Shown: positions 23,390-32,602, counted from the first letter of the stretch. The stretch is 64,000 bases of DNA from Gluconacetobacter dulcium (GCF_014174165.1 NZ_JABEQN010000004.1:1-64000), one strand, 5' to 3'. Notes: generated from the sequence alone by a model not told the origin. Made by a program: numbers and translations.

Positions 23390-24085
23390 TCAGTCGACGC
23401 TGATCGACGCGGCCTCGGGGCCCTTCTGGCCCTGGACGACCTGCACGTTCGCCGTCTGGCCTTCGGTCAGGCCGGTCAGGCCCGAACGCTCCAGAGCCGA
23501 AGCGTGGACGAAAATGTCCTTGCCGCCGCTTTCCGGGGTGATGAAGCCGAAGCCCTTCGTGGCGTTGTACCACTTCACGATGCCGCGCATGTCCTGCGCG
23601 TGCGACAGGTCGGGGGCCGGGCGGGCCGGACGGGCGCCGAAGCCGCCGGGGGCACGCGGCGCACCGGGGCCGGCACCGAAGCCGCGCGGACGCTCCGGCT
23701 GGGCCGTGCTCTCGTCGACCGACACCACACCGGCGACCTGGCGACCCTTCGGCCCCTGGCCGATGCGGACCACCAGCGTCGTGCCGGGGGAGACGGAGCT
23801 GTGGCCGGTCGTTGCCAGCGCGTTGGCGTGAAGGAAGACATCGCCCGAACCGTCGGCCAGTTCGACGAAGCCGAAGCCCTTCTCGCTGTTGAACCATTTT
23901 ACGGAGGCACTGATCTCCGGTCCCGAGGCGATCACCTGGGAGGGGGCGCCACCACCACCGCCCATGGGGCGACGGGGAGCTCCGCTGCTGCCACGATCAC
24001 CGAACGTCGGCGGCGACATGAAATCGTCGTCAAATCCGCCGCGGCGCGGGGAACGGGGGCTGCGGTCGGTCCTGTTACTTCTCAA
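23390..24085 (-). CDS. Double cold-shock-domain nucleic-acid-binding protein
   Basis: 231 residues with two CSDs: about residues 57-125 (SASVKWFNSEKGFGFVELADGSGDVFLHANAL) and about 165-231 (RGIVKWYNATKGFGFITPESGGKDIFVHASAL). Both keep the RNP1 (KGFGF) and RNP2 (DVFLH / DIFVH) motifs. A Gly/Pro/Arg linker joins them, and the N-terminus is Arg/Ser-rich. This duplicated layout is typical of alphaproteobacterial cold-shock proteins; they bind single-stranded RNA as chaperones. The start is uncertain: the frame allows a TTG at 24085 (used here because the basic N-terminus looks coding) or an ATG at 24019. The TTG overlaps the stop of a short upstream frame (TTGA). Confidence 0.85.
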   Translation of the reverse strand: MRSNRTDRSPRSPRRGGFDDDFMSPPTFGDRGSSGAPRRPMGGGGGAPSQVIASGPEISASVKWFNSEKGFGFVELADGSGDVFLHANALATTGHSSVSPGTTLVVRIGQGPKGRQVAGVVSVDESTAQPERPRGFGAGPGAPRAPGGFGARPARPAPDLSHAQDMRGIVKWYNATKGFGFITPESGGKDIFVHASALERSGLTGLTEGQTANVQVVQGQKGPEAASISVD

Positions 24086-24489
24086 CGGTCGTAATCCCGA
24101 GGTCTAGTTGGCGGGTCCTGTCCCAGGAGCCACCGGATGAAGAAATTTTGCTGGATCAAGGCATTACACAACCGTTCTCCGAACCGCCTGAGCGGCCGTG
24201 GCGGACAGCATCCTTTCCCCGCGCGGACCCTAGCACGAATGCGTCGGTGTCCAATACAGATAAGCATAACTTCGGCCCGTGGTTCCATCATGCCGTCATC
24301 TTTAATATGACCAAGCATTAATGTTCGCGCCGTCGGCGGTGGGGGTCGGATAGCCGTGCATGACGGCCGGCTGGCGTGGGTCGTCCGATCACGAAAGTCA
24401 CCCATGGGCTTTCTCGAAACGCCGGGACGTTTTAGACAGTCGGTGGGCGCGGTTCGGATGCGGCGTCGCGCAGGTGAAAAGGGAAGCTG
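24086..24489. other. 404-base intergenic region upstream of divergent cold-shock and lpxR genes
   Basis: No conserved gene is seen. On the minus strand a short frame (about 24082-24160, encoding ...IQQNFFIRWLLGQDP...) runs into the cold-shock start and could be a leader peptide or part of a regulatory 5' UTR. The plus-strand half carries a GAAAAGGGAAGC ribosome-binding region just before the lpxR ATG at 24490. AT-richer patches near 24250-24330 may hold the divergent promoters, but no clear -35/-10 pair was identified. Confidence 0.4.
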
Positions 24490-25527
24490 ATGGGCCAGAC
24501 AAAGACGGAAAGAACAGCCCTTTGGATGGCGCGTGTCGGTACGCTCGCCGGGATGGGGTGCCTCGCGGCAGTCGTTTGTGCCCCGGCCCACGCCACGCCG
24601 TTGCAGGACCCGTACGGAACCTGGACGATTCAGGGGGAAAACGACGCGGTCAGCACCCTGAAGGGAACGTCGGACCAGTATTATACCAGTGGGCTGCGCC
24701 TGAACTGGACCTCGGGCACCGACAACCAGCCGGCCCCGATCGAGACCATCAACCATGCCATCATGGGGGCGGGCGTCACCCGCATCAGCATGGGCTTGCA
24801 GCAGCTTATCTTTACCCCGGAAAATACGCAGATCAGCACGCCGTCGCCGCGTGACCGGCCTTATGCCAGCCTTTTGCTCGGCACCATCAACCTGATCAAC
24901 GATACCGATCTTTCCCGGTCGGTGTTCGGTATCCAGGTCGGTGTCATGGGGCCGGCCGGGCTGGGCGAGAAATTGCAGAACGGCTTCCACGGCGCGATTG
25001 GCGACACGCGGAACCTGGGGTGGCACCACCAGTTGCAGAACCAGCCGATCTTCCAGGTGCAGGCCGGGCGGACCTGGCGGTTTCCGCTGGCCGATGTCTT
25101 CGGTATTTCGATGGACATGCTGCCCGCGGCCTCGGCCGCGATCGGCGATTACCGGATCTATGGTTCGGTGGCCGATACGTTCCGGATCGGCCAGGGGCTG
25201 AACAGCGATTTCGGCACGCCCACGATCGGGCCGGGCACCGATGGTACCGATGCCTACCGGCTGACGCGCCCGGTGTCGTGGTATGTCTTCGGCAACGTGA
25301 CTGGCTACGCCGTCGGTTATGATGCCACCCTGCAAGGCAATACGATCCGCAGCAATTCGCCGCATGTGCCGGTGAACTGGGATGTGGGCGAGATTCATGC
25401 CGGCCTCGCGATCATGTGGCACGGGATGCGCCTGTCCTACAGCCAGGTGTGGCAGACCCAGGAATTCAAGGGCGCGCGCAGCGGGCTGTTCAATTACGGG
25501 TCGCTGGCCCTGTCGGCCAAATTCTGA
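24490..25527 (+). CDS. lpxR: LpxR-family outer-membrane lipid A 3'-O-deacylase (DUF2219)
   Basis: 345 residues. N-terminal signal peptide (GTLAGMGCLAAVVCAPAHA, cleavage near residue 35). The LpxR core follows: GENDAVS with Asn51-Asp52, SDQYYTSGLRLNW with Ser67, TPSPRDRPYASLLLG, GVMGPAGLGEKLQNGFHG with His167, and a C-terminal aromatic beta-strand ending in F. These correspond to the Asn, Asp, Ser and His catalytic residues reported for Salmonella LpxR. It is predicted to be a 12-stranded outer-membrane barrel that removes the 3'-acyloxyacyl group of lipid A. The substrate in this organism is unverified. Confidence 0.82.
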   Translation: MGQTKTERTALWMARVGTLAGMGCLAAVVCAPAHATPLQDPYGTWTIQGENDAVSTLKGTSDQYYTSGLRLNWTSGTDNQPAPIETINHAIMGAGVTRISMGLQQLIFTPENTQISTPSPRDRPYASLLLGTINLINDTDLSRSVFGIQVGVMGPAGLGEKLQNGFHGAIGDTRNLGWHHQLQNQPIFQVQAGRTWRFPLADVFGISMDMLPAASAAIGDYRIYGSVADTFRIGQGLNSDFGTPTIGPGTDGTDAYRLTRPVSWYVFGNVTGYAVGYDATLQGNTIRSNSPHVPVNWDVGEIHAGLAIMWHGMRLSYSQVWQTQEFKGARSGLFNYGSLALSAKF

Positions 25528-25529
25528 AC

Positions 25530-25658
25530 GCCTGACCGAACATGTGGGCTGGAGAGCGAGAGCGGCCCGTTCCGCGCCGCGCCCGACATGTGTTTCCGAG
25601 CATCGGAGCGGAGTGGCCTTGATGGCCATTCGCCGCCAGCGCGCATGTTCGGTCAGGC
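25530..25658. repeat. 129-bp element bounded by perfect 15-bp inverted repeats
   Basis: GCCTGACCGAACATG at 25530-25544 and its exact reverse complement at 25644-25658 bound 99 bases of non-coding sequence. It occupies the gap between the convergent lpxR (stop 25527) and recG (stop 25714) genes. It contains a small inner hairpin GGCC-TTGAT-GGCC near 25615. It could be a MITE-like remnant or a long-loop bidirectional terminator. Confidence 0.55.
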
Positions 25659-25713
25659 TCTGGGAATCCGCCCGTCAGGGCGGGCGCGTTCTTCGCGGCG
25701 CCGAGGGTCTGCT

Positions 25714-27819
25714 CTAGCCGGAGCGTAGGGCTCGGGCGGCGTCGTGGCGGTCGAACAGTTCCACGGCCAGGGCGACCGCGCCGCGCCTTGTCTCGGCGTT
25801 GCCTTCGACGATCCGTTGCGCGTCCTGTGCTGCGATCGCGACCAGCAGGTCCAGCCGGGCGCCGGTGGCCAGTCGCAGGTCCGGCAGGCCGGACTGGCGG
25901 CGGCCCGTCAGGTCGCCGCCGCCGCGCAGGCGGAAATCCTCGTCGGCGATCAGGAAGCCGTCTTCGGTGTCGCGCAGCAGGGACAGTCTGCGCCGCGCCG
26001 TCTTGCCCAGGGCGTCGTCATGCAGCAGCAGGCAGAAGGATTCGTCGCCGCCGCGACCGACGCGGCCGCGCAACTGGTGCAACTGCGCCAGGCCGAACCG
26101 TTCGGCGTGCTCGATGACCATGACCGTGGCGGCGGGGATGTCGACCCCGACCTCGATCACCGTCGTCGCGACCAGGATGCGCGTGCGGCCGGCGGCGAAA
26201 TCGGCGATCGCGGCCTCGCGCACCGCGATGTCCTGCTGGCCGTGGGCCAGGCCCACGATCGGGCCGAACCGTTCGGCCAGCACCGCGAAGCGGGCTTCCG
26301 CCGCCGCGATGTCCAGGGCCTCGCTCTCGCTGACCAGCGGGCAGACCCAGAAGACGCGCGCGCCGCCGGCGATGGCGCGGCCGATGCCATCCAGCAGGTC
26401 GCCCAGTGACGCCATGGCGTGCAGCGAGGTGCGGATGGGCAGACGGCCCGCCGGCTTTTCGTCCAGGCGGCTGACCTGCATTTCGCCCCACTGGGTCAGG
26501 AGCAGGGTGCGGGGAATCGGCGTGGCGGTCATGACCAGGATGTCGGTGAGGTGGCCTTTTTCGCCCAGCAGGAGCCGCTGTTCGACGCCGAAACGGTGCT
26601 GTTCGTCGATCACCGCCAGCGCGAGGTCGGCGAAGACCACCTTGTCCTGAAACAGGGCGTGCGTGCCGACCACCAGGGGGGCGCGGCCGGTGGAAATCTC
26701 GTCCAGCACCGCGCGTCGGGCGCGGCCCTTGATGCTGCCGCTGAGGAAGGCGACCGGGACGGGGGCCAGCCGGGTGAAGGTGGCCAGGTGCTGGCGGGCC
26801 AGGATTTCGGTCGGGGCCATGAGCACCGCCTGGTGGCCGGCCTCCACCACGCCCAGCATCGCTTGCAGGGCAACCAGCGTCTTGCCCGCGCCGACATCGC
26901 CCTGCACCAGGCGCAGCATCGGGCTGGGGGATGCGAGGTCGGCGTCGATCTCACGCAGGGCGCGGGTCTGGGCGCCGGTCGGAAGGTGGCCGAAACGCTC
27001 CAGCGATGTGGTGCGCAGCGCGCCTGTGGGCACGATCGACCGGCCGGGACGGTTGCGGTTGCGCCGCCGGGCTTCGGCCATCGCCACCTGTTCGGCCAGC
27101 AGTTCGTCGCAGGCCAGGCGCAGGCGCGCCCGTTCGGACGCGGCGGCGTAGGCATCGTCCTTCAGCAGGTCGGGAAATTCATCGGGGCAGTGCAACTGGC
27201 GGAGCGCGGTTTCGAAATCCGGCCAGTGCCGGCGTGCGACGAGCGTGGGGTCCAGCCATTCCGGCAGGGCGGGGAAGTGCTGGAAGACCTGTTGCAGCGC
27301 GTTGCGGACATGGCGGGGGAAGAGGCCCGCCGTCAGCGGCCAGACCGGGTCCAGCATCGGGATGCGCCCGATGTCGCCGCCCGGCACGATGTGGTCGGGG
27401 TTGGCGATCGAGAGTCGGTCGCCGAACGAATCCAGCATGCCCGAGATCGCGACCGCGCTGCCGGTGACCATCTGTCGTGCCTGATAGGGGGAGAAAAACG
27501 CCAGGTCGATCGCGCCGCTGCCGTCCGACAGGCGGACCCGCCAGGGTTGGCGCGAGCCGCGCGCGGGGGCGTCGATCCGCTGCACGGTGCCCGACAGGGT
27601 GCAGATCCGGCCCGGAACGGCATCGCGCATCGGGGGGCGATAGCGTCGGTCGATCACGGATTCGGGAAGGTGGAACAGCAGGTCCGCCACGCGCGTGCCG
27701 CTGGTCGCGCGCGCCAGCAGCTTCGCGGTGGCGGCGCCGACCCCTGGCAGCGTGGCGAGCGGGGCCAGAAGCGGGCCGAGGAGGCCCGGTGAATCGTCCT
27801 GGGGGGTGGTATCGGACAC
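25714..27819 (-). CDS. recG: ATP-dependent DNA helicase RecG
   Basis: 701 residues if the GTG at 27819 is the start. The frame opens to 28053, and an ATG at 27954 would give 746 residues but would lie only 16 bases from the divergent sdhE start. The RecG N-terminus normally begins just before LLGPLLAPLATLPGVG, which favours 27819. A wedge OB-fold domain lies at about 70-160. Helicase motifs: GDVGAGKTLVALQAM (Walker A), VIDEQHRFGVEQR (DEQH), MTATPIPRTL, TTVIEVGVDIPAATVMVIEHAERFGLAQLHQLRGRVGRG. It remodels stalled replication forks and Holliday junctions. Divergent from sdhE-mfd. Confidence 0.92.
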   Translation of the reverse strand: MSDTTPQDDSPGLLGPLLAPLATLPGVGAATAKLLARATSGTRVADLLFHLPESVIDRRYRPPMRDAVPGRICTLSGTVQRIDAPARGSRQPWRVRLSDGSGAIDLAFFSPYQARQMVTGSAVAISGMLDSFGDRLSIANPDHIVPGGDIGRIPMLDPVWPLTAGLFPRHVRNALQQVFQHFPALPEWLDPTLVARRHWPDFETALRQLHCPDEFPDLLKDDAYAAASERARLRLACDELLAEQVAMAEARRRNRNRPGRSIVPTGALRTTSLERFGHLPTGAQTRALREIDADLASPSPMLRLVQGDVGAGKTLVALQAMLGVVEAGHQAVLMAPTEILARQHLATFTRLAPVPVAFLSGSIKGRARRAVLDEISTGRAPLVVGTHALFQDKVVFADLALAVIDEQHRFGVEQRLLLGEKGHLTDILVMTATPIPRTLLLTQWGEMQVSRLDEKPAGRLPIRTSLHAMASLGDLLDGIGRAIAGGARVFWVCPLVSESEALDIAAAEARFAVLAERFGPIVGLAHGQQDIAVREAAIADFAAGRTRILVATTVIEVGVDIPAATVMVIEHAERFGLAQLHQLRGRVGRGGDESFCLLLHDDALGKTARRRLSLLRDTEDGFLIADEDFRLRGGGDLTGRRQSGLPDLRLATGARLDLLVAIAAQDAQRIVEGNAETRRGAVALAVELFDRHDAARALRSG

Positions 27820-27969
27820 GCTGGGCTCGATCGTCCTCAATTCCCCGGTTTCTTTCTGCGGGGGCCGTTTCTGGGGGGCGGTGCGACTGCCGGGCTGACA
27901 GGACCCTGACGGAGGGCTATAGGACAGCAACGCGAAGGAACAAAACGAAACCATATCAGGGCAGGCACC

Positions 27970-28281
27970 ATGTCCCTCGACATACCGGACTTTTCGACCC
28001 TCGATCCGCGCCGTCGCCGGATCTATTTCCGCGCCACGCATCGCGGCACGCATGAGGCCGACATCCTGATCGGCGGCTTCGTGGCGCCGCGTCTGGCGGG
28101 GATGTCGGAGGCGGACATGGATGCGCTGGAAACGGTGATGGACCTGCCTGACGCCGATCTGGCGGACTGGCTGAGTGGCCGCAAGCCGGTGCCGGCGGAG
28201 GTCGATTGCCCGATGATGCGCGCGATCATCGCCGACGCCAACGATCCCGCCCGGCAGGCCGCGATCCGGGGAGAACGATGA
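27970..28281 (+). CDS. sdhE: Succinate dehydrogenase assembly factor SdhE (FAD assembly)
   Basis: 103 residues. It contains the SdhE/Sdh5 signature: RRIYFRATHRGTHEADILIGGF (the RGxxE motif needed for flavinylation), then DALETVMDLPDADLADWLSG. It promotes covalent FAD attachment to SdhA. The gene is tied to mfd by an ATGA overlap at 28278-28281, a neighbourhood recalled from several Alphaproteobacteria although the two functions are unrelated. Confidence 0.93.
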   Translation: MSLDIPDFSTLDPRRRRIYFRATHRGTHEADILIGGFVAPRLAGMSEADMDALETVMDLPDADLADWLSGRKPVPAEVDCPMMRAIIADANDPARQAAIRGER

Positions 28282-31200
28282 CAGCAGAGGGAAGGGACCA
28301 GCCCGCCGGGCCTTCCGGCTGGATGAATGTCTGGGGCGTGCCGGATGGGTACGACGCCTTTCTCGTCGCCCGGCGCGCGCGCGAGCATGACGGGCCGGTG
28401 CTGCATGTGGCGCGCGACGACGCGGCCATGGCGCGGATCGGCGACCTGCTCTCGTTCATCGCGCCGCATGCGGAGGTCCTGCGTTTTCCGGCGTGGGATT
28501 GCCTTCCCTACGATCGGGTGTCGCCCAATCCGGCGATCGTCGCCGAACGGGTCGCGACACTGACGCGTCTGCTGGAGCCCGCGACGGGGCCGCGCATCGT
28601 GTTGACCACGGTGGGGGGGCTGGTGCAGCGGGTGACGCCGCGCGCGGCCTTTCGCGGCCAGTCGCTGACGGTCGCGGCCGGCGATAATCTGGACCAGGAA
28701 TTCCTGATCGAACTGCTGGTGACCAACGGCTACAACCGCACCGATACGGTGATGGAGCCGGGCGAATTTGCGACCCGTGGCGGCATCTTCGACATATTCC
28801 CCTCCGGCGAGGCGGAGCCGGTGCGGCTGGACCTGTTCGGCGACGAGGTTGAGAATATCCGTCGGTTCGACCCGGCCACCCAGCGGTCCTCCGAGCGGCT
28901 GGACCGGTTCGTGATGCGTCCGGTGGCCGATTTCAGCCTCGATCAGGCCAGTATTTCGCGCTTTCGTACCGGTTGGCGCGATCTGTTCGGGCCGGCCGCC
29001 GCCGGCGACCCGCTCTACCAGCATGTCTCCGACGGGCGGCGCCATGCCGGGCTGGAGCACTGGTTGCCGCTGTTCTACGAACATCTGGAAACGCTGGTCG
29101 ATTATCTGCCGGGTGTGGCGGTGATCATGGCGCATCAGGCGGACGAGGTTCTGTCGTCGCGGCTGGAGATGATCGCCGACCATTTCGAGGAGCGGCGCCA
29201 GCCGGTGCGCGAGGGCGAGGTTCCGTATCGTCCTCTGCCGCCGCATCTGATGTATCTGGACCGCAAGGGGTGGGACGGCATGCTGGCCGGCCGCCCGGTG
29301 GTGGTGTTCAACCCCTTTTCCCGCCCGGATGGGGCGGAGGGGATCGACGCGCTTGGGCGGCCGGGAATCCTGTTTGCCCGCTCGGCGGTGGATGGATCGC
29401 GTGAGAACGTGTTCGCCATGCTCGATGCGCAGGTTCGGCAATGGGGCGAGACCGGGCGCCGGGTCTATCTGTCGGCCTGGACCCGTGGATCGCGCGAGCG
29501 GATCGCGACGCTGCTGCGCGAGCATGGCATGCGGGCCGAGAGTTTCGAGACCTGGACCCAGGCGCAGGCTCTGCCGGCCGGCACCGTCGGGTTGCTGACG
29601 CTGGGGCTGGAGCGCGGCTTCATTGCCGACAATCTGGCCTTCGTGTCGGAACAGGATCTGCTGGGCGAGCGGATTGCGCGACCGCCGCGCCGACGCAAGC
29701 GGGCCGACCAGTTTATCGCCGAAGCGTCGGAGATCGCGGAAGGCGATCTGGTGGTGCATCAGGATTACGGCATCGGCCGCTATGACGGGCTGGAGACGGT
29801 GGCGGTCGGCAGCGCGCCGCATGACTGCCTGCGTCTGGTCTATGACGGCAGCGAGAAGCTGTTTCTGCCGGTCGAGAATATCGAGCTGCTCAGTCGCTTC
29901 GGGTCCGATCAGGCCGGGGTGGCGCTGGACAAGCTGGGCGGGGCGTCGTGGCAGAACCGCAAGGCGCGGATGAAGCAGCGCATTCGCGACATGGCGGGCG
30001 AGCTGATCCGTACCGCCGCGATGCGCGCCCTGCGCGAGGCGCCCAGCCTGACCCCGGCGGAAGGGCTGTGGGACGAATTTTGCAGTCGGTTCCCCTTTGC
30101 GGAGACAGAGGACCAGTCGCGCGCCATTGTCGATGTGCTGGAGGATATGGGCTCCGGCCGGCCGATGGATCGTCTGGTGTGCGGCGATGTCGGGTTCGGC
30201 AAGACCGAGGTGGCGTTGCGTGCGGCCTTCGTGGCCGCGATGTCGGGCGCGCAGGTGGCGGTGGTGGTGCCGACCACGTTGCTGGCGCGGCAGCATTTCC
30301 GCACGTTCTCCGCCCGGTTCGCCGGGCTGCCGGTGACGGTGGCGCAATTGTCGCGCATGGTGACGGCCAAGGAAGCGGCTGCCGTGCGCAAGGGGCTGGC
30401 CGACGGCACGGTCAACATCATCATCGGCACCCATGCCCTGCTGGCCAAGGGCGTGCAGTTTGCCGATCTGGGATTGCTGATCATCGACGAGGAGCAGCAT
30501 TTCGGGGTCTCCCACAAGGAGAAGCTGAAGGCGCTGCGCGAGGATGTGCATGTCCTGACCCTGTCGGCCACGCCGCTGCCGCGCACGCTGCAACTGGCGC
30601 TGACCGGCGTGCGGGAGATGAGCCTGATTGCCACGCCGCCGACCGACCGGCTGGCGGTGCGTACCTTCATCATGCCCTTCGACAGCGTGGTGATCCGCGA
30701 GGCGATCCAGCGCGAGCGGTTCCGGGGCGGGCAGATCTTCTGCGTGGTGCCGCGGATCGAGGATCTGGACCGGATGGGCGCGCGCTTGCAGGAGATCGTG
30801 CCCGACGCGCGGCTGGTGCAGGCCCATGGGCGCCTGACGCCCACCGAGCTGGAACGGGTGATGACCGAATTCAGCGACGGCAAATACGACATCCTGCTCT
30901 CCACCAATATCGTGGAAAGCGGGCTGGACATGCCGGCGGTGAATACGCTGATCATCCATCGGGCCGACATGTTCGGGCTGGGGCAGCTTTACCAGCTTCG
31001 CGGGCGCGTGGGACGCGGCAAGCAGCGCGGCTATGCCTACCTGACCTGGCCGCAGACGCATGTGCTCTCCGCCGCCGCCGAGAAGCGGCTGGAGGTCATG
31101 CAGACGCTCGATACGCTGGGCGCGGGCTTTACCCTGGCCTCGCATGATCTGGATCTGCGCGGCGCGGGCAACCTGCTGGGTGACGAGCAGTCGGGTCATA

Positions 31201-31760
31201 TCCGCGAGGTCGGAATCGAACTCTACCAGCAGATGCTGGAAGACGCGGTGGCGGAACTGCGGGCCGAGAAGGGCCGGCGCAAGGCCGCGGACCGGGACTG
31301 GACGCCGAATATCATCCTCGGCCTGCCGGTGCTGATTCCGGAAGAGTATGTGCCGGACCTGCCGGTGCGGCTGGGGCTGTATCGCCGCATCGCCGGGCTG
31401 GCGAACGATGCCGAGATCGAGGCGATGGAGGCCGAACTGGTGGATCGGTTCGGCTCGTTGCCCGATCCGGTGCGCAACCTGCTGGATGTCGTCGCGATCA
31501 AGCGCCTGTGCCGTGAGGCGGGTGTCGAGCGGCTGGAGGCTGGGCCGAAAGGGATGGTGATCCAGTTCCGGGGCAATCATTTCGCCAATCCCGCCGGGTT
31601 GGTGGCATGGATGGCGAAGCAGAAAGAGGGCAATGTCCGCCTACGTCCAGACCACAAGCTGGCGCTGGTGCGTGAGATGACGAATGCGCAGCGCATCCGT
31701 CTGGCGAAGGACACGGTTCAGGCCCTGGGTCGCCTGGCGGAACAGGAGAAGGCGGCCTGA
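28278..31760 (+). CDS. mfd: Transcription-repair coupling factor Mfd
   Basis: 1160 residues, typical Mfd length. N-terminal UvrB-homology modules (about 1-350; VLRFPAWDCLPYDRVSPNP), a CarD-like RNA-polymerase interaction domain (about 480-560; EGDLVVHQDYGIGRYDGLETV), and a RecG-like translocase with GDVGFGKTEVALRAA (Walker A), IIDEEQHFG (DEEQ), LSATPLPRTLQ and IVESGLDMPAVNTLIIHRADMFGLGQLYQLRGRVGRG (TRG-type module). The C-terminal UvrA-interacting TRCF domain follows. It displaces stalled RNA polymerase and recruits UvrA. The start at 28278 overlaps sdhE. Confidence 0.95.
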   Translation: MTAEGRDQPAGPSGWMNVWGVPDGYDAFLVARRAREHDGPVLHVARDDAAMARIGDLLSFIAPHAEVLRFPAWDCLPYDRVSPNPAIVAERVATLTRLLEPATGPRIVLTTVGGLVQRVTPRAAFRGQSLTVAAGDNLDQEFLIELLVTNGYNRTDTVMEPGEFATRGGIFDIFPSGEAEPVRLDLFGDEVENIRRFDPATQRSSERLDRFVMRPVADFSLDQASISRFRTGWRDLFGPAAAGDPLYQHVSDGRRHAGLEHWLPLFYEHLETLVDYLPGVAVIMAHQADEVLSSRLEMIADHFEERRQPVREGEVPYRPLPPHLMYLDRKGWDGMLAGRPVVVFNPFSRPDGAEGIDALGRPGILFARSAVDGSRENVFAMLDAQVRQWGETGRRVYLSAWTRGSRERIATLLREHGMRAESFETWTQAQALPAGTVGLLTLGLERGFIADNLAFVSEQDLLGERIARPPRRRKRADQFIAEASEIAEGDLVVHQDYGIGRYDGLETVAVGSAPHDCLRLVYDGSEKLFLPVENIELLSRFGSDQAGVALDKLGGASWQNRKARMKQRIRDMAGELIRTAAMRALREAPSLTPAEGLWDEFCSRFPFAETEDQSRAIVDVLEDMGSGRPMDRLVCGDVGFGKTEVALRAAFVAAMSGAQVAVVVPTTLLARQHFRTFSARFAGLPVTVAQLSRMVTAKEAAAVRKGLADGTVNIIIGTHALLAKGVQFADLGLLIIDEEQHFGVSHKEKLKALREDVHVLTLSATPLPRTLQLALTGVREMSLIATPPTDRLAVRTFIMPFDSVVIREAIQRERFRGGQIFCVVPRIEDLDRMGARLQEIVPDARLVQAHGRLTPTELERVMTEFSDGKYDILLSTNIVESGLDMPAVNTLIIHRADMFGLGQLYQLRGRVGRGKQRGYAYLTWPQTHVLSAAAEKRLEVMQTLDTLGAGFTLASHDLDLRGAGNLLGDEQSGHIREVGIELYQQMLEDAVAELRAEKGRRKAADRDWTPNIILGLPVLIPEEYVPDLPVRLGLYRRIAGLANDAEIEAMEAELVDRFGSLPDPVRNLLDVVAIKRLCREAGVERLEAGPKGMVIQFRGNHFANPAGLVAWMAKQKEGNVRLRPDHKLALVREMTNAQRIRLAKDTVQALGRLAEQEKAA

Positions 31761-31807
31761 CGACACACCCCGCTTGTGGTGACGGACATGCGGAAGGAGG
31801 AAGCGGA

Positions 31808-32602
31808 ATGAAAATCGATCTGGCAGGAAAAACGGCGATCGTCAGCGGCTCGACCGCCGGGATCGGGCTGGCTGTCGCGCTGGCGCTGGCCGAAACCGGG
31901 GCGGATGTGATCGTCAACGGCCGCAGCCAGGCCCGTGTGGATGAGGCCATGGCCTCTATCCGGACCCGCATGCCCACCGCGCGGCTGCGCGGCGTGCCGG
32001 GCGATCTGGGCACGAAAGAGGGGATCGACGGCTTTATCCGCCTCGTTCCGCAGGCCGATATTCTCGTCAATAATCTGGGTATTTTCGAGCAGAAGCCGTT
32101 TCTTGAGACGCCGGACGAGGATTGGCAGCGTTTCTTCGACATCAATGTACTGAGCGGCGTGCGCCTGACCCGCCATTATCTGCCGGGCATGGTGGAGCGG
32201 GCGTGGGGGCGCGTGGTGTTCGTCTCCAGCGAATCGGCGCTGAATATTCCGGCGGACATGGTTGCCTACGGGTTCTCCAAGGCCGCGCAGGTCGCCATTG
32301 CCCGTGGGATTGCCGAGGGGGTTCCCGGAACGGGCGTGACGGTCAATTCGGTGCTGCCGGGGCCGACGCGGACCGAAGGCGTGATGGAGATGTTCGCCAC
32401 GGCGGCGCGGGAGACCGGTCGGCCGATCGAGGAGATCATGGCCGAGTTCGTGCCGCAGCACCGCCCGGCCTCGTTGATCCGCCGTCTGGCGGAGCCCGAG
32501 GAGATCGCCAGCATGGTTGCCTATGTCTGCTCGCCGCAGGCATCCGCCACGACCGGGGCGACCGTGCGGGTGGAAGGGGGCCTGCTGCGCCATCCTGGGT
32601 GA
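31808..32602 (+). CDS. Short-chain dehydrogenase/reductase
   Basis: 264 residues, classical SDR. Cofactor motif GSTAGIG (TGxxxGIG type), NNLGIFE (NNAG-equivalent), catalytic Ser in VFVSSESA and the YGFSK catalytic tetrad element. The residue pattern VNGRSQARV after beta-2 suggests NADP preference. A good ribosome-binding site GGAAGGAGG lies 7 bases before the ATG. The C-terminal GATVRVEGGLLRHPG is typical. Substrate unknown; the FabG-like fold is common to many oxidoreductases, and the neighbours (mfd and a tiny membrane protein) give no pathway clue. Confidence 0.85.
   Translation: MKIDLAGKTAIVSGSTAGIGLAVALALAETGADVIVNGRSQARVDEAMASIRTRMPTARLRGVPGDLGTKEGIDGFIRLVPQADILVNNLGIFEQKPFLETPDEDWQRFFDINVLSGVRLTRHYLPGMVERAWGRVVFVSSESALNIPADMVAYGFSKAAQVAIARGIAEGVPGTGVTVNSVLPGPTRTEGVMEMFATAARETGRPIEEIMAEFVPQHRPASLIRRLAEPEEIASMVAYVCSPQASATTGATVRVEGGLLRHPG

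Noticed and set aside
28023-31580. 1185-codon open frame antisense to mfd
   Set aside because: It is the mirror of a high-GC coding region. Composition is Arg/Gln/His-rich with no recognisable motifs, while the plus strand encodes complete Mfd.
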